A stretch of DNA of 38,976 bases from an uncultured Verrucomicrobiales bacterium. Its GTDB lineage: Bacteria; Verrucomicrobiota; Verrucomicrobiia; Verrucomicrobiales; DEV007. Position numbers and translations under genes: made by a program. The DNA is taken from the NCBI GenBank assembly GCA_937891465.1, contig CALAHF010000195.1, positions 1 to 38,976 of the forward strand, read 5' to 3'. Positions 1 through 8,917 of this stretch are shown piece by piece. The notes below the pieces were generated by a model. The model was not told the DNA's origin. It was given only the letters and a program-made list of their open reading frames with translations, and ran no database searches. Within the stretch, counting starts at the first letter, position 1; each line of letters opens with the position of its first letter.

Positions 1-57
1 TCGCTCACGATATCCACAAATCCGCCCAGAAAAATCAATGATTTATTATTCCGACGG

Positions 58-72
58 CCTCTATTGGATCGT
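58..72. repeat. Possible remnant arm of the 45-bp palindromic element
   Basis: Thirteen of 15 bases match the right arm ACCCTATTGGATCGT of the palindromic element found intact at 22254-22298. No matching loop or left arm lies upstream, so this is either a decayed remnant at the 3' end of a gene outside the window or chance similarity. Apart from this and a weak ACACG...CGTGT inverted repeat at 76-96, nothing is recognisable before the first gene. Confidence 0.3.
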
Positions 73-106
73 TTTACACGTCTTAGAAATTCGTGTATGA
101 AAAACA

Positions 107-1483
107 ATGTCTGATGAGATCCAAATCGTTTCCATTCGGGAATTGAAGCACACTGCAGCTGAGGAAGCTCGTGAGTTTGTGGTTCATGCTCAGCTGGATA
201 CGGTTGCGAAAAAATCGACGCGTGGGGGAGCTCCATTCTATCAGCTGAATTTTGCGGACTCGGAGGAATCTCTTGTCCTGCGAGCGTGGGAGAATTCGTC
301 GAATTTTAAAGCGTGTGATGATCTTGCTGAGAAGCAATTTTTTGCGATCACGGGTGAGTTTTATCAGAATCTCGAACACCGCTCAATTGATACCAAATCC
401 TGGGATTTGCGCCTGCTCACAGGTGACGAAGCCGCCGGCGTATTGGCAGGCTCGACCAGTTTGCGGGCGAAGCAGGAAGCGGATTACGCGTTCATTTGCA
501 ATACGACGGCAGGAGTTAGCGATCCAAGACTCAGTGCTCTATGCGCGTTGTTTTTGAATCAATTTGGCGAGCGTTTTCGGAGAACGGGAGCTGCTCGAAA
601 AAATCATCACGCGCGACGTGGAGGATTGGTTGAGCACGTTGCCCAGATGATGCGGACCGCCGTTCAGGTGTGCATAGCTTATCCGATGTTGAATCGTGAC
701 TTGATGGTTACTGGAGTGCTGTTTCACGATGTTGGTAAATTGTGGGAGAATTGCTACGACGCGGATGGTTTTACGATGCCCTTTACTGAAGTCAGCGAAT
801 TGCTCAGCCACATACCGTTTGGCATGGAGATCGTGAACAAACTGTGGCGTGACCTCGAATCGAATGAGGAACTTTCATCGGATTGGAAGCAGCTTGATCC
901 GGCAAGCAGTCGGGTTCGGCTTCATTTATTACACCTCGTTGCCAGTCACCATGGCGAGTTGCAGTATGGAGCGCCGGTCGTTCCAAAAACTCCCGAAGCT
1001 CAGGCATTGCATTACATCGACAACCTCGATGCGAAGATGGAAATGTTTGAGCAGGGCTATGTGACCTCGCCGGAAATTGCGCGAAATGTGCAGGAACGGG
1101 TCTTCCCGCTTCCCGGAAAGCTGGTGCGGCCGTTGGAAAAATTTGATGGCCCGGAGGCTGAAGCAATTGCTCCCGAGCCGGTGGTTCAGGAGTCAGCGGT
1201 AGTCGCCGAGGAAGCAGAGCTAGAAACGCCGCCCGAAATTGAAGTGCCTGAAGTTAAGCCTTCAGGCGAACCGGTCAGTGCGCTTTCAGAAGCCGAATTG
1301 GAAGCGAAAGTTGCGGCGCTTGGTGCGGGCGCGACTCCGATCGCTGACCCGACCGAAGAAGAAATGGCTGGCGCTAAAGGATCATCCGAATTTTTGCCGA
1401 TACCTGAGCCAACCGAAGAGGAAATGGCTGAACTCGAGAAGATGATGGGTGGTGACGATGAAGATGGCGCAGCGCCGTTTTGA
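107..1483 (+). CDS. YhaM-like 3'-5' exoribonuclease (OB fold + HD domain)
   Basis: The 458-residue protein has an N-terminal OB-like nucleic-acid-binding region (about 5-105) followed by an HD phosphohydrolase domain (about 160-325). Visible metal ligands are LVEH (H177), FHD (H207, D208), SHH (H281, H282) and the downstream D305 and D308. OB fold plus HD is the layout of the YhaM/CBF1 family, which removes nucleotides from RNA or single-stranded DNA 3' ends with manganese; that activity is inferred here. Residues beyond about 345 form a long acidic, Glu/Pro/Ala-rich tail that YhaM proteins do not normally carry and that contains two copies of a P-T-E-E-E-M-A motif. The gene converges on recG with only 6 bp between the stops. 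The ATG at 107 gives a sensible N terminus. Confidence 0.8.
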   Translation: MSDEIQIVSIRELKHTAAEEAREFVVHAQLDTVAKKSTRGGAPFYQLNFADSEESLVLRAWENSSNFKACDDLAEKQFFAITGEFYQNLEHRSIDTKSWDLRLLTGDEAAGVLAGSTSLRAKQEADYAFICNTTAGVSDPRLSALCALFLNQFGERFRRTGAARKNHHARRGGLVEHVAQMMRTAVQVCIAYPMLNRDLMVTGVLFHDVGKLWENCYDADGFTMPFTEVSELLSHIPFGMEIVNKLWRDLESNEELSSDWKQLDPASSRVRLHLLHLVASHHGELQYGAPVVPKTPEAQALHYIDNLDAKMEMFEQGYVTSPEIARNVQERVFPLPGKLVRPLEKFDGPEAEAIAPEPVVQESAVVAEEAELETPPEIEVPEVKPSGEPVSALSEAELEAKVAALGAGATPIADPTEEEMAGAKGSSEFLPIPEPTEEEMAELEKMMGGDDEDGAAPF

Positions 1484-1489
1484 CCCGAA

Positions 1490-3532
1490 TTAACGAGCGT
1501 CGAGCATTTGCTCAGCAATCTGCCGTGACTGTTCGACGAGTCGTGAATCGCCGAGGTATTCGACAAATTTCAAATCCGGCAGGCCGCTCTGCTGGGTTCC
1601 GAGAACTTCACCGGGTCCGCGCTGTCTTAGGTCTTCTTCGGCGATCAAAAATCCGTCGCGGGTTTCTTCGAGAATTTTCATCCGCAAGCGCGCGTCTGAT
1701 TTTTCGGGATCGCACATCAGGATGCAAAAGCTCTTGTGTTCACCTCGACCGATTCGTCCCCGAAGCTGATGAATCTGCGCCAACCCGAATCGTTCCGCAT
1801 TAAAAATGATCATCATGTTGGCGTTGGGAACATCGACGCCGACTTCGATCACGGTGGTGGAAACGAGCACATCAGTTTTCCCGTCGCGGAAATCAGCCAT
1901 GACCATTTCCTTTTCATCGGCCGACATTTTTCCGTGCAGCAGTCCGCATTCAAAGCTATCGAATCGCTTGACCCAGGAATCAAATTCCTTGGTGGCCGCA
2001 GCAGACTTCACCTTCTCAGATTCCTCAATCAGCGGATAGACGATGTAGGCCTGTCGTCCGTTTTCGAGATGTTCGCGGACAAATTTCGTCGCTTCTTTAA
2101 TCTTCGAATTGTCGCGAATTCCGGTGATGATCGCCTGCCTTCCTTTTGGCAATTCATCCAAAATCGAGACATCGAGATCGCCGTAAAAAGCCAGGGTCAG
2201 CGTTCGCGGAATCGGCGTGGCGGTCATCACGAGGACATCCGGCTTATTGCCCAGAGCAATCAGTTTGGCGCGCTGATCGACTCCAAATTTGTGCTGCTCA
2301 TCAATCACGACGAGTCCCAGTCCGTTCGGAAATTGTTCCACAGTTCCGTGAATCAATGCATGGGTTCCCACAGTCAGGGTGCCTTCTTTTCCTCCGCTTC
2401 CCGCCGCGCTAAACAAGGGCAAGTCATCAGCGCTAGCAGCAGTTTTCTTCGCGCCCGTTTTTAGATTCACCGTGATGTCGAGCGGGTCGAACCATTCCTT
2501 GAACGTCCGGTAATGTTGTTCGGCAAGGATTTGGGTAGGAGCCATCAGGGCAGCATCAAAGCCTGCTTCAACGGCCAATAAAATGGCTCCGGCCGCAACA
2601 AGCGTTTTTCCGGCACCGACATCTCCTTGCAGCATGCGGATCATGGGCCGGTTCGAATTCAGGTCCGCGCGGATTTCGCCAATGGTTCGTGTCTGCGCAT
2701 CGGTCGGTTGAAACGGCAGGGCTTTAAGGAAATCTTCGAGCAGATAGCCCGGCCCGCAATGAACGACACCGCCGGAAGATTCGGAGGCGCGGCGGCGTTT
2801 CAGCAACTCGAACTGAAGCAGCGTAAATTCTTCCAACGCCAAATAAAGTCGCGCGGCTTCGAGGGTTTCGAATGATTTTGGGAAATGCGTTTCGCGAACC
2901 GCAGCGGCTCGAGTCAGGTCATTGGCCGTGGTGCCCGGCGGGAGGATTTGGGGGAAATCTTCGTCGGTGAGTGATTCCAGCGCGCGATACATCAGACCTC
3001 GCAGGGTCTTTTGATTGATCCCGCTGGCGAGTCCGTAGACCGGTACGATACGATCCATGTGCGCTTCGGAAAGCGGGCTTCCCCGATCGAGAATCTCGTA
3101 ATCGGGATGGTCCATTACCAGCCGCGGCCCGCTCATTTTGGGGCGCCCGTAGACGACAAGGTCATGCCCGACCAAAATCGCCTTCGACATAAATGGCATG
3201 TTAAACCAGCGCAGCACAATTCGATTTCCCAAAATATCGCCGCCTGGAGGTTCGATCGTGGCTTCAAAGAACCGTCGTCGTCCGGCGAATTTGGTGTTGG
3301 CATCGGTCACTTCCCCTCGCAGACATACCGGCTCATCCATCGGCTGATCAGGAAACTGCACGAAGCGTGTCCGGTCTTCATAGCGCCGCGGAAAATGGTT
3401 TACCAAGTCACGCACCGTTAAAAGTCCGAGACCATCTTCGAGGGCCGGGAGATTTTTTTTGGTGATTCCCGCCTTGGAGATTTCCGCAAGCGGAGTCTCG
3501 ATGGTGAGATCGGGAATGACGAGTTCAGACAT
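1490..3532 (-). CDS. recG: ATP-dependent DNA helicase RecG
   Basis: RecG is the branched-DNA helicase that regresses stalled forks and processes Holliday junctions. The 680-residue product is normal in length (E. coli 693). It has an N-terminal wedge/OB region (about 60-150), Walker A GDVGAGKT at 303-310, the DEQH box of motif II, the motif III TATPIPRT, and motif VI QLRGRIGRG followed by the RecG-typical region containing LRQRGPGEVLGTQQSGLPD. All helicase motifs look intact. The gene ends 6 bp from the convergent exonuclease gene, and no terminator fits in that gap. Confidence 0.97.
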   Translation of the reverse strand: MSELVIPDLTIETPLAEISKAGITKKNLPALEDGLGLLTVRDLVNHFPRRYEDRTRFVQFPDQPMDEPVCLRGEVTDANTKFAGRRRFFEATIEPPGGDILGNRIVLRWFNMPFMSKAILVGHDLVVYGRPKMSGPRLVMDHPDYEILDRGSPLSEAHMDRIVPVYGLASGINQKTLRGLMYRALESLTDEDFPQILPPGTTANDLTRAAAVRETHFPKSFETLEAARLYLALEEFTLLQFELLKRRRASESSGGVVHCGPGYLLEDFLKALPFQPTDAQTRTIGEIRADLNSNRPMIRMLQGDVGAGKTLVAAGAILLAVEAGFDAALMAPTQILAEQHYRTFKEWFDPLDITVNLKTGAKKTAASADDLPLFSAAGSGGKEGTLTVGTHALIHGTVEQFPNGLGLVVIDEQHKFGVDQRAKLIALGNKPDVLVMTATPIPRTLTLAFYGDLDVSILDELPKGRQAIITGIRDNSKIKEATKFVREHLENGRQAYIVYPLIEESEKVKSAAATKEFDSWVKRFDSFECGLLHGKMSADEKEMVMADFRDGKTDVLVSTTVIEVGVDVPNANMMIIFNAERFGLAQIHQLRGRIGRGEHKSFCILMCDPEKSDARLRMKILEETRDGFLIAEEDLRQRGPGEVLGTQQSGLPDLKFVEYLGDSRLVEQSRQIAEQMLDAR

Positions 3533-3594
3533 GAAAAGGGAAGGGGAGTGTTAAGTTCGAACCGGCAACTTTCAAGCGCGGTGAACTGGTTTCA

Positions 3595-5004
3595 TTACTC
3601 CGCTGCGGGCCATTTGGCGTCTATGGGACCGGTTTTAAAATCAGGATCGATATCGTCGCCGGGGCCGACGAGGAATTCTCCCCCTGAGACCACGGCCAGT
3701 TGCTGAAGTTGAAAAGGGGCGACGCCCAGTTCGAAGGGAATTCGAACATGCAATCGCGTTTCTCTTTCTTTCATAAAAGTGGCCAGCGGTTGGTAACTCA
3801 TTGGGAATTTTCCATAGTCCTTTCCGGCTGTGAAGCCATTCGTCATCAAGTAAATGGCATCCAAATCGTATTTGTGAATCATACTCGCAGCGCGGCGGGC
3901 GATCGCTTCGTTCTGTTTTTTCAAGGCGTCCCGACTTGAATTTTGGTCGGCTTCAAAAACGAACGACTCGTAAACCCGATCGAGATTTCCACTGTGTTCT
4001 TGTTGGTGCGCTTGGAATTCTTTCGCGAGTTGTTGGATAGCCAGGAGAGCTGCGGTTCCCCGATTTCTTTCCGGATCCACCGTGTTTTTCAACAGGCTGA
4101 GATCTCGCCGTTGATAGCCAGCCACGAATAAAACGCCCAATCGCCTGGCTTCGATTTTGGAGAGATCTTCTTCAAGCGTTGGTCGCTTGCACATTGCCTC
4201 AAAGACGGATGCATCTCGTGACTCTCTGGTGTTTTCATTTAGAAATGGAATCAGGGTTCGTCTGGTGATCGTATTTTTTCCGACGTCGGTTAGATATTCT
4301 GGATACTCCCGCTTTTTCAGGAAGTGGAGTCCATATGTTTTAGCAAGGTCATCTTTCCAAACATCCACTTTCATCGGGGCACTCACAGCTCCATAAATTG
4401 GGGGGATCTCCCGCCATGATCGAAGGACCCGGCCTTTGCTTTTTAGAACCGGTTCGAGCCATTCTTTGGGAAAACTCTTTGGGTGGAGCGGATCAAGGTT
4501 TGGATCTCCCCGGCCTTGTGTCCAATCTCGTCCTGCCCGAAGTTCAGCTGGCCACGTGTGCTTGATGATCAATTTGCGAGATTTTGTTTCGTCTGAAACC
4601 AGTTTTTCGAGGTGGTCAAAACCATCACCACTTTGAAATCCGCGCATGTGAGTCACCCAGTAAACAGCCGAGACATTTTCGTCTTCAAACAGTTTTGTAA
4701 GTTGCACCACGGCGTTCTTTTTTGCGGGAATAGCCAGACTGTTGGGTGCTTCGAGCCCTGCGCCGTCAATTTCAATCACAGTTACCGGCGGCCGATTGGC
4801 CTTCCTGAGTTCTTCGTTGAGATGTTTGATCTCTTTTCGAGCCTGAGGAACGAGGTGCCCCATCTCGGCTGAGATATCGAGAAGAATGCCGATTTTTTCG
4901 AATGAAGTCTCGTTTTCTGCAGCCATCAGTCCTGAAGCTGCTGCCAACATAGAAAGGCCCGTCAGGTGGAAATAGGTTCTGAGAGATCGAAGAAGGGGCT
5001 TCAC
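3595..5004 (-). CDS. Secreted von Willebrand A-like protein of unknown function
   Basis: The 469-residue protein starts with a Sec signal peptide (two Arg/Lys residues, a hydrophobic stretch at about 14-27, cleavage near LMAAEN). Right after it, IGILLDISAEMG resembles the first strand and metal-site loop of a von Willebrand factor A domain, with D-I-S-A-E where D-x-S-x-S is usual. A long helix and a strand VTVIEID follow, as in that fold. Later parts are mixed alpha/beta with no motif I know. No lipobox or membrane anchor is seen, so export to the periplasm is likely. The gene is divergent from the sulfatase gene, 101 bp away, with no visible shared site. The vWA assignment is tentative. Confidence 0.6.
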   Translation of the reverse strand: MKPLLRSLRTYFHLTGLSMLAAASGLMAAENETSFEKIGILLDISAEMGHLVPQARKEIKHLNEELRKANRPPVTVIEIDGAGLEAPNSLAIPAKKNAVVQLTKLFEDENVSAVYWVTHMRGFQSGDGFDHLEKLVSDETKSRKLIIKHTWPAELRAGRDWTQGRGDPNLDPLHPKSFPKEWLEPVLKSKGRVLRSWREIPPIYGAVSAPMKVDVWKDDLAKTYGLHFLKKREYPEYLTDVGKNTITRRTLIPFLNENTRESRDASVFEAMCKRPTLEEDLSKIEARRLGVLFVAGYQRRDLSLLKNTVDPERNRGTAALLAIQQLAKEFQAHQQEHSGNLDRVYESFVFEADQNSSRDALKKQNEAIARRAASMIHKYDLDAIYLMTNGFTAGKDYGKFPMSYQPLATFMKERETRLHVRIPFELGVAPFQLQQLAVVSGGEFLVGPGDDIDPDFKTGPIDAKWPAAE

Positions 5005-5105
5005 AGCATGAAACTAGCGTCCTGAAAAACAGGGTCAATAGCTACTGCTACGATCGTGTCAAAAACTGACTTCTCTCGATCGCCATTCGCCGCCATATTC
5101 TCGAT

Positions 5106-7763
5106 ATGATTTTCTCGCTCTCGAAAAAACTCCGATGGTTCCCGATTCTAGCGCTTGGGGTTGTTTCTGGCTTGCTGAATGCGCAGGACGAAAAATTGGA
5201 CGGCAAATGGACTCCACTTTTCGACGGTAAATCGACGGCAGGGTGGACCCCTCGAGCTGAAGTTGAAACGTTCGAAGCAAAAGAAGGAGAATTGCATCTA
5301 TTCACCACGAAAAACTGTTGGGTGACGTCAGAAGTGAAGATGAAGGACTTCGAGGTCGAGCTGGAAGTGATGCTTCCTGATGACGCGCGCGAGGTGAATT
5401 TTAATTCCGGTCTGGCATTTCGATGCACGGGCGAAAATGGAAAACCAAAGGGTTACCAATGCGAAATCGATGGGGCGGATCCCGGTAAATCGGGCGGAGT
5501 CTATGGCATTGGATTGGGCGGCTGGTTGTATCCGAAAAAAGGAGAGCAACAGAAAGAATACGCTGCACGATTTGCGGAAGCGGGAGGGGTGGATCCAAAA
5601 AAATGGAACAAATTTCGCGTCGTCGCCGAAGGCCCGCGCATCCGGACGTTCATGAATGGAACGCTGATTGCGGACATCACTGATTCACAATCGCTGGGCG
5701 GATTTTTTGGGATTCAGCATCACGGAAAAGGCGGGACCGTAAAGTTTCGCAACATTCGCGCGCGCAAATTGCTTGTTGCTCACAAAGATCCTCCGGCTCC
5801 GAAGCCAACTCCAAAACCGGGTGAAAAACCGAACATTCTATGGATCGTTGCGGAAGACATGAGTCCGGTGCTCGGTTGTTATGGTGATGAGTATGCAACG
5901 ACTCCGCATATCGACAAACTTGCTGGCGAGTCCGTGCTTTACACCAACGCGTTCGCTTCGGCTCCGGTTTGTTCTCCATCGCGCTCATGTTTGATCACGG
6001 GGATGTATCAGCAGTCCATGGGAACTCACCAGATGCGTTCTGCGATGCCGATCCCGACGGGAGTCGTCGGTTTTCCTAAATACTTTCGTGAAGCCGGATA
6101 CTTCACCACGAACAATGTGAAGACCGATTACAACACCAGCGATCACGATCGGATCGTTGCGGAGTCGTGGAACAAAAACGGGCCCGATGCCCACTGGCGC
6201 GACCGTGATAACAAAGACGCTCCGTTTTTTGCGATCTTCAACGACATGACCTCTCATCAATCCCGGACGATGGTGTGGCCTTACGAATCCTTTCAGAAAC
6301 ACATTCAGTCGAAACTTTCTTCGACCGAAATTCACGATCCGAAAACAGCGCCGGTTCCGCCGTATTATCCAGACACAGAAATCATCCGTCGCACCGTGGC
6401 TCGCGCATATGATTGCGTGACGTTGATGGATCAAAACACCGGTCGTTATCTCGCGCAGCTTGAAGAAGACGGGCTGGCTGATAATACGATCGTCTTTTTC
6501 TACAGCGACCACGGATCTGGAATGCCGCGTCACAAGCGGTTGCTGCACGACTCGGGAATGCGTGTTGCCTTGATGGTTCGATTTCCTGAAAAATGGAAAC
6601 ACCTTGCGCCAGCAAAAGCCGGAACGGAAACCGACCAACCCGTCTCGTTCGTCGATTTTGCACCCACGGTTTTGTCTTTGGCTGGGTTGAAAATTCCGGA
6701 CTACATGCAGGGGCTTCCATTTCTCGGAACGGATGCCAAAGAAGCTCGCAAGATCGTATACGGGGCGCGGGATCGAGTTGACGAAGTTCACGAAATGGCG
6801 CGCTCAGTTCGAAATGGCCGCTACCTCTACATCCGAAATTACATGCCGCACCTGAGCTTGAATCAGCCGAGCGTGTTTTCCGATCTGGGTGAAATTCGTG
6901 ACGAGATCAACGAAATCGCCGCGACGAAATTTGATACCCTGACCGACGCGCAAAAGCACTACGCCGGCCCGACAAAAGCAGCGGAAGAATTCTACGATTG
7001 CAAAACGGACCCGCAGAACATTACCAATTTGCTCGGCGGTGACATGAATGCCGAAGCGACGGCAAATCTCGGGGAGCTGAAAACAGCTTTCAAAAAAATG
7101 CGTGCCGAGATTCTCGATTCCGCGCCGATCCCCGAAAGCGTCGAGCAAGATTACATTCGCAACGAAGGCGCTCCATTTCGCGACATTTTGTTGGGCAAAA
7201 CCAATCACAAACCCGATTTGGAAGCCGCCTGGGAAGTCGCTGATTTGGTTGGTCTCGAAAAATCGGCGGACACTTTTTTGAAGTATCTGGAATCAAGCGA
7301 TCCATCACAGCGTTATTGGGCGGTGATCGGATTGCGGAATCTCGATGGAAAAAATGCTGACCTTCAGAATCAGATGGTTCCGTATTTGGATGATATCGAG
7401 CCATCAGTCCGCATCGAAACCGCGTTTTGGTTGGCTGAATATTCGGATGCAAATCGCAAGGCCGCCCTTGCTGTTCTCGAAAGAGATCTCACCCACGACG
7501 ATTGGTGGAGCGCGCTTCGGGCCTGTCGTTCGATCGAACTTCTCGGCGAAAAAGCAGCATCATTAAAACCAGCCATGCGCAAAATTTACTCGGAAACTAG
7601 AAACGCGAGCGGCGATCCCGCATTCTATCTAGCATTTTCATCCGGGGCGTTCCTAGACCAATTCGAAGGCGAAAAAACGGAGCCGTGGGCTTTTACTCCA
7701 GACAGCAAAGCCACCAGCAAGCTGAGTGGCGGAGCTAAAGATAAAAAAGTGGAGAAAGAGTAA
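5106..7763 (+). CDS. Secreted DUF1080-sulfatase fusion with C-terminal HEAT-like repeats
   Basis: The 885-residue protein has a signal peptide (cleavage near LNAQDE, about 27). A DUF1080 domain follows (about 33-222; concanavalin-like, now called 3-keto-disaccharide hydrolase), beginning with the typical WTPLFDGKSTAGWTP. A Pro/Lys linker (229-241) leads to a sulfatase domain from KPNILWIVAEDMSP. Its signature is APVCSPSRSCLITG, where C289 of C-x-P-S-R would be converted to formylglycine; D251, the TTPHIDKLA block and a YSDHG motif supply further active-site elements. From about 690 to 850, helical HEAT-like repeats are seen. The likely role is periplasmic desulfation of sulfated polysaccharide, with N-sulfoglucosamine or choline-type sulfatases the nearest relatives. 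The substrate is unknown and no sulfatase-maturating enzyme lies in the window. Confidence 0.9.
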   Translation: MIFSLSKKLRWFPILALGVVSGLLNAQDEKLDGKWTPLFDGKSTAGWTPRAEVETFEAKEGELHLFTTKNCWVTSEVKMKDFEVELEVMLPDDAREVNFNSGLAFRCTGENGKPKGYQCEIDGADPGKSGGVYGIGLGGWLYPKKGEQQKEYAARFAEAGGVDPKKWNKFRVVAEGPRIRTFMNGTLIADITDSQSLGGFFGIQHHGKGGTVKFRNIRARKLLVAHKDPPAPKPTPKPGEKPNILWIVAEDMSPVLGCYGDEYATTPHIDKLAGESVLYTNAFASAPVCSPSRSCLITGMYQQSMGTHQMRSAMPIPTGVVGFPKYFREAGYFTTNNVKTDYNTSDHDRIVAESWNKNGPDAHWRDRDNKDAPFFAIFNDMTSHQSRTMVWPYESFQKHIQSKLSSTEIHDPKTAPVPPYYPDTEIIRRTVARAYDCVTLMDQNTGRYLAQLEEDGLADNTIVFFYSDHGSGMPRHKRLLHDSGMRVALMVRFPEKWKHLAPAKAGTETDQPVSFVDFAPTVLSLAGLKIPDYMQGLPFLGTDAKEARKIVYGARDRVDEVHEMARSVRNGRYLYIRNYMPHLSLNQPSVFSDLGEIRDEINEIAATKFDTLTDAQKHYAGPTKAAEEFYDCKTDPQNITNLLGGDMNAEATANLGELKTAFKKMRAEILDSAPIPESVEQDYIRNEGAPFRDILLGKTNHKPDLEAAWEVADLVGLEKSADTFLKYLESSDPSQRYWAVIGLRNLDGKNADLQNQMVPYLDDIEPSVRIETAFWLAEYSDANRKAALAVLERDLTHDDWWSALRACRSIELLGEKAASLKPAMRKIYSETRNASGDPAFYLAFSSGAFLDQFEGEKTEPWAFTPDSKATSKLSGGAKDKKVEKE

Positions 7764-7904
7764 TTCCCCGATCACAGATTGAACGGTGAAGTTGGATCCA
7801 TCATGATCGAAAGTGACATGACCGATTCAGTTCGGTTGTTATCAAAGCGATGGGCGAGAAATCCAACTATGGCTTCAGAGTTAACGATGCGGATGTCCTA
7901 TCGT
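7764..7904. other. Intergenic stretch without a convincing gene
   Basis: The 141 bp after the sulfatase stop hold no hairpin with a T run. A 41-codon open frame on the reverse strand ends with residues MMDPTSPFNL, which read like a protein C terminus, but it has no good start and I do not recognise it. It could be a gene remnant. Confidence 0.3.
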
Positions 7905-8240
7905 TTACTCACCACCAAGTATCTCGTTTGGTGAAAGTTTAGTGAGTTCGATCAGTTTTTCCACAATGTCTGACGGATCTTTGCAATTTGGATTAATTGC
8001 AAAAGCGGTATGAGGATTAGATGGTGCGGCGTCGTATTCATAAACACATATTAAATAATCATCAAATTTGATGAATCCAATATTCCTCCATCCTAATTCG
8101 TCTTCATGACGAGAAATATCGATATTATGGTCTCTGAAAAAAGTAGATGACGGAATGCATGCTACTAAAATTACGTAAGTGAAATCCCCAGTAACGCTTT
8201 CTGGATCCACTGTGAATTTTGACAAATCAACCAACGGCAT
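7905..8240 (-). CDS. Small hypothetical protein
   Basis: This 111-residue acidic protein has no signal peptide or membrane segment. It has a plausible alpha/beta composition (YVILVACIPSS, GFIKFDDYLICVYEYD) and ends in a helix. I do not recognise the family. The gene is clearly more AT-rich than its neighbours, which suggests a younger or transferred gene. A small 7-bp perfect hairpin lies 42-58 bp upstream (8282-8298). Its size and composition would fit an orphan immunity-type or regulatory protein, but nothing in the sequence shows this. Confidence 0.5.
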   Translation of the reverse strand: MPLVDLSKFTVDPESVTGDFTYVILVACIPSSTFFRDHNIDISRHEDELGWRNIGFIKFDDYLICVYEYDAAPSNPHTAFAINPNCKDPSDIVEKLIELTKLSPNEILGGE

Positions 8241-8281
8241 TGCTAAATGCGTATGTGAGATCGAGCAGACAAGGGTTAGTC

Positions 8282-8298
8282 AACATTTCTCAAATGTT
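8282..8298. promoter_or_regulatory. Perfect 7-bp inverted repeat upstream of a small gene
   Basis: AACATTT and AAATGTT are separated by CTC. The repeat lies 42 bp upstream of the start of the small reverse-strand gene ending at 7905, where an operator could sit. It has no T run and is unlikely to be a terminator for either strand. Chance is possible in AT-rich DNA. Confidence 0.25.
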
Positions 8299-8337
8299 CT
8301 GTTTGCCGAGCTTACCAGTTTTTCAACTGATCGTTTA

Positions 8338-8436
8338 ACGAACAGACAGGGTATGTTCAACGAACTTAACCTCTCTCTTCGTAAAGCCGTTTCGATCGAA
8401 TAGGATCTGTTCGATGAACTGACCCTATTGGTTCGT
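8338..8436 (+). repeat. Double palindromic element, two 45-bp units
   Basis: Unit A (8338-8382) and unit B (8392-8436) are each 15-nt arm, 15-nt loop, 15-nt arm, separated by a 9-nt spacer, so the period is 54 bp. Unit B has arms TCGATCGAATAGGAT and ACCCTATTGGTTCGT with loop CTGTTCGATGAACTG. Unit A is decayed but still self-complementary (ACGAACAGACAGGGT against AACCTCTCTCTTCGT). It ends 11 bp from the stop of the reverse-strand gene at 8448 and could act as its terminator or 3' end stabiliser. The same family recurs at 17743, 22254 and 28320. Confidence 0.85.
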
Positions 8437-8447
8437 GAAGCTCGAAA

Positions 8448-8816
8448 TTACACTTCGTCGACGAAGTATTCTTCACCGCCAACGATGTCCATTTCTGGAT
8501 CCATACCGGCGTAGCGAATGCCTTCGAGGCGGCGATTGCTGCCGCGAACGCGACTTGGACTGTTCATCGACTTTGCGACGTAATCGATCGCGAGGGGAAG
8601 GGTCGCCAGCGCACCGATTGCAAAAAGCGAACCCGCAACCGATTGGCGGGTCTTGCTTTTCATTTTCTCAGCCAAAAGCAATCCGACGGCGCAACCGACT
8701 GCTGCCGGTGCCACAGAAAGGGCGGTGCCAAGCAGTGTTGTGTTGGGTGGAATCGGGCCGTCTTCAGAATGCATGGTCATGGGGATAAATTTACTATAAT
8801 TTCCGTAAAAAGACAT
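8448..8816 (-). CDS. Small two-helix membrane protein
   Basis: The 122-residue product has two predicted membrane segments (about 30-49, TLLGTALSVAPAAVGCAVGLLL, and about 60-80, SVAGSLFAIGALATLPLAIDYVA) joined by a short basic loop (KMKSKTR). A basic stretch (SRVRGSNRRLEG) and an acidic end follow. The loop charge suggests a hairpin with both tails outside and the loop in the cytoplasm, or two helices inserted from one side. I do not know the family. Starts at internal Met codons (residues 13 and 15) are equally possible because no ribosome binding site favours the first ATG. A palindromic element follows its stop. Confidence 0.55.
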   Translation of the reverse strand: MSFYGNYSKFIPMTMHSEDGPIPPNTTLLGTALSVAPAAVGCAVGLLLAEKMKSKTRQSVAGSLFAIGALATLPLAIDYVAKSMNSPSRVRGSNRRLEGIRYAGMDPEMDIVGGEEYFVDEV

Positions 8817-8917
8817 TAATTTAACTTAATTATCAATGTTTTACGGTCGTTGAGGCACTATTCTAGCGTCAGAGAACGAAATTACCTCATTATTTTTAGA
8901 ATAATCCCCACGATTTT

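Noticed and set aside
1736-2464. Forward open frame of 242 codons inside recG
   Set aside because: It overlaps the helicase motifs on the other strand and has no domain of its own.
5985-6791. Reverse open frame of 268 codons within the sulfatase gene
   Set aside because: The forward strand encodes clear sulfatase motifs throughout; the reverse frame has no recognisable domain.
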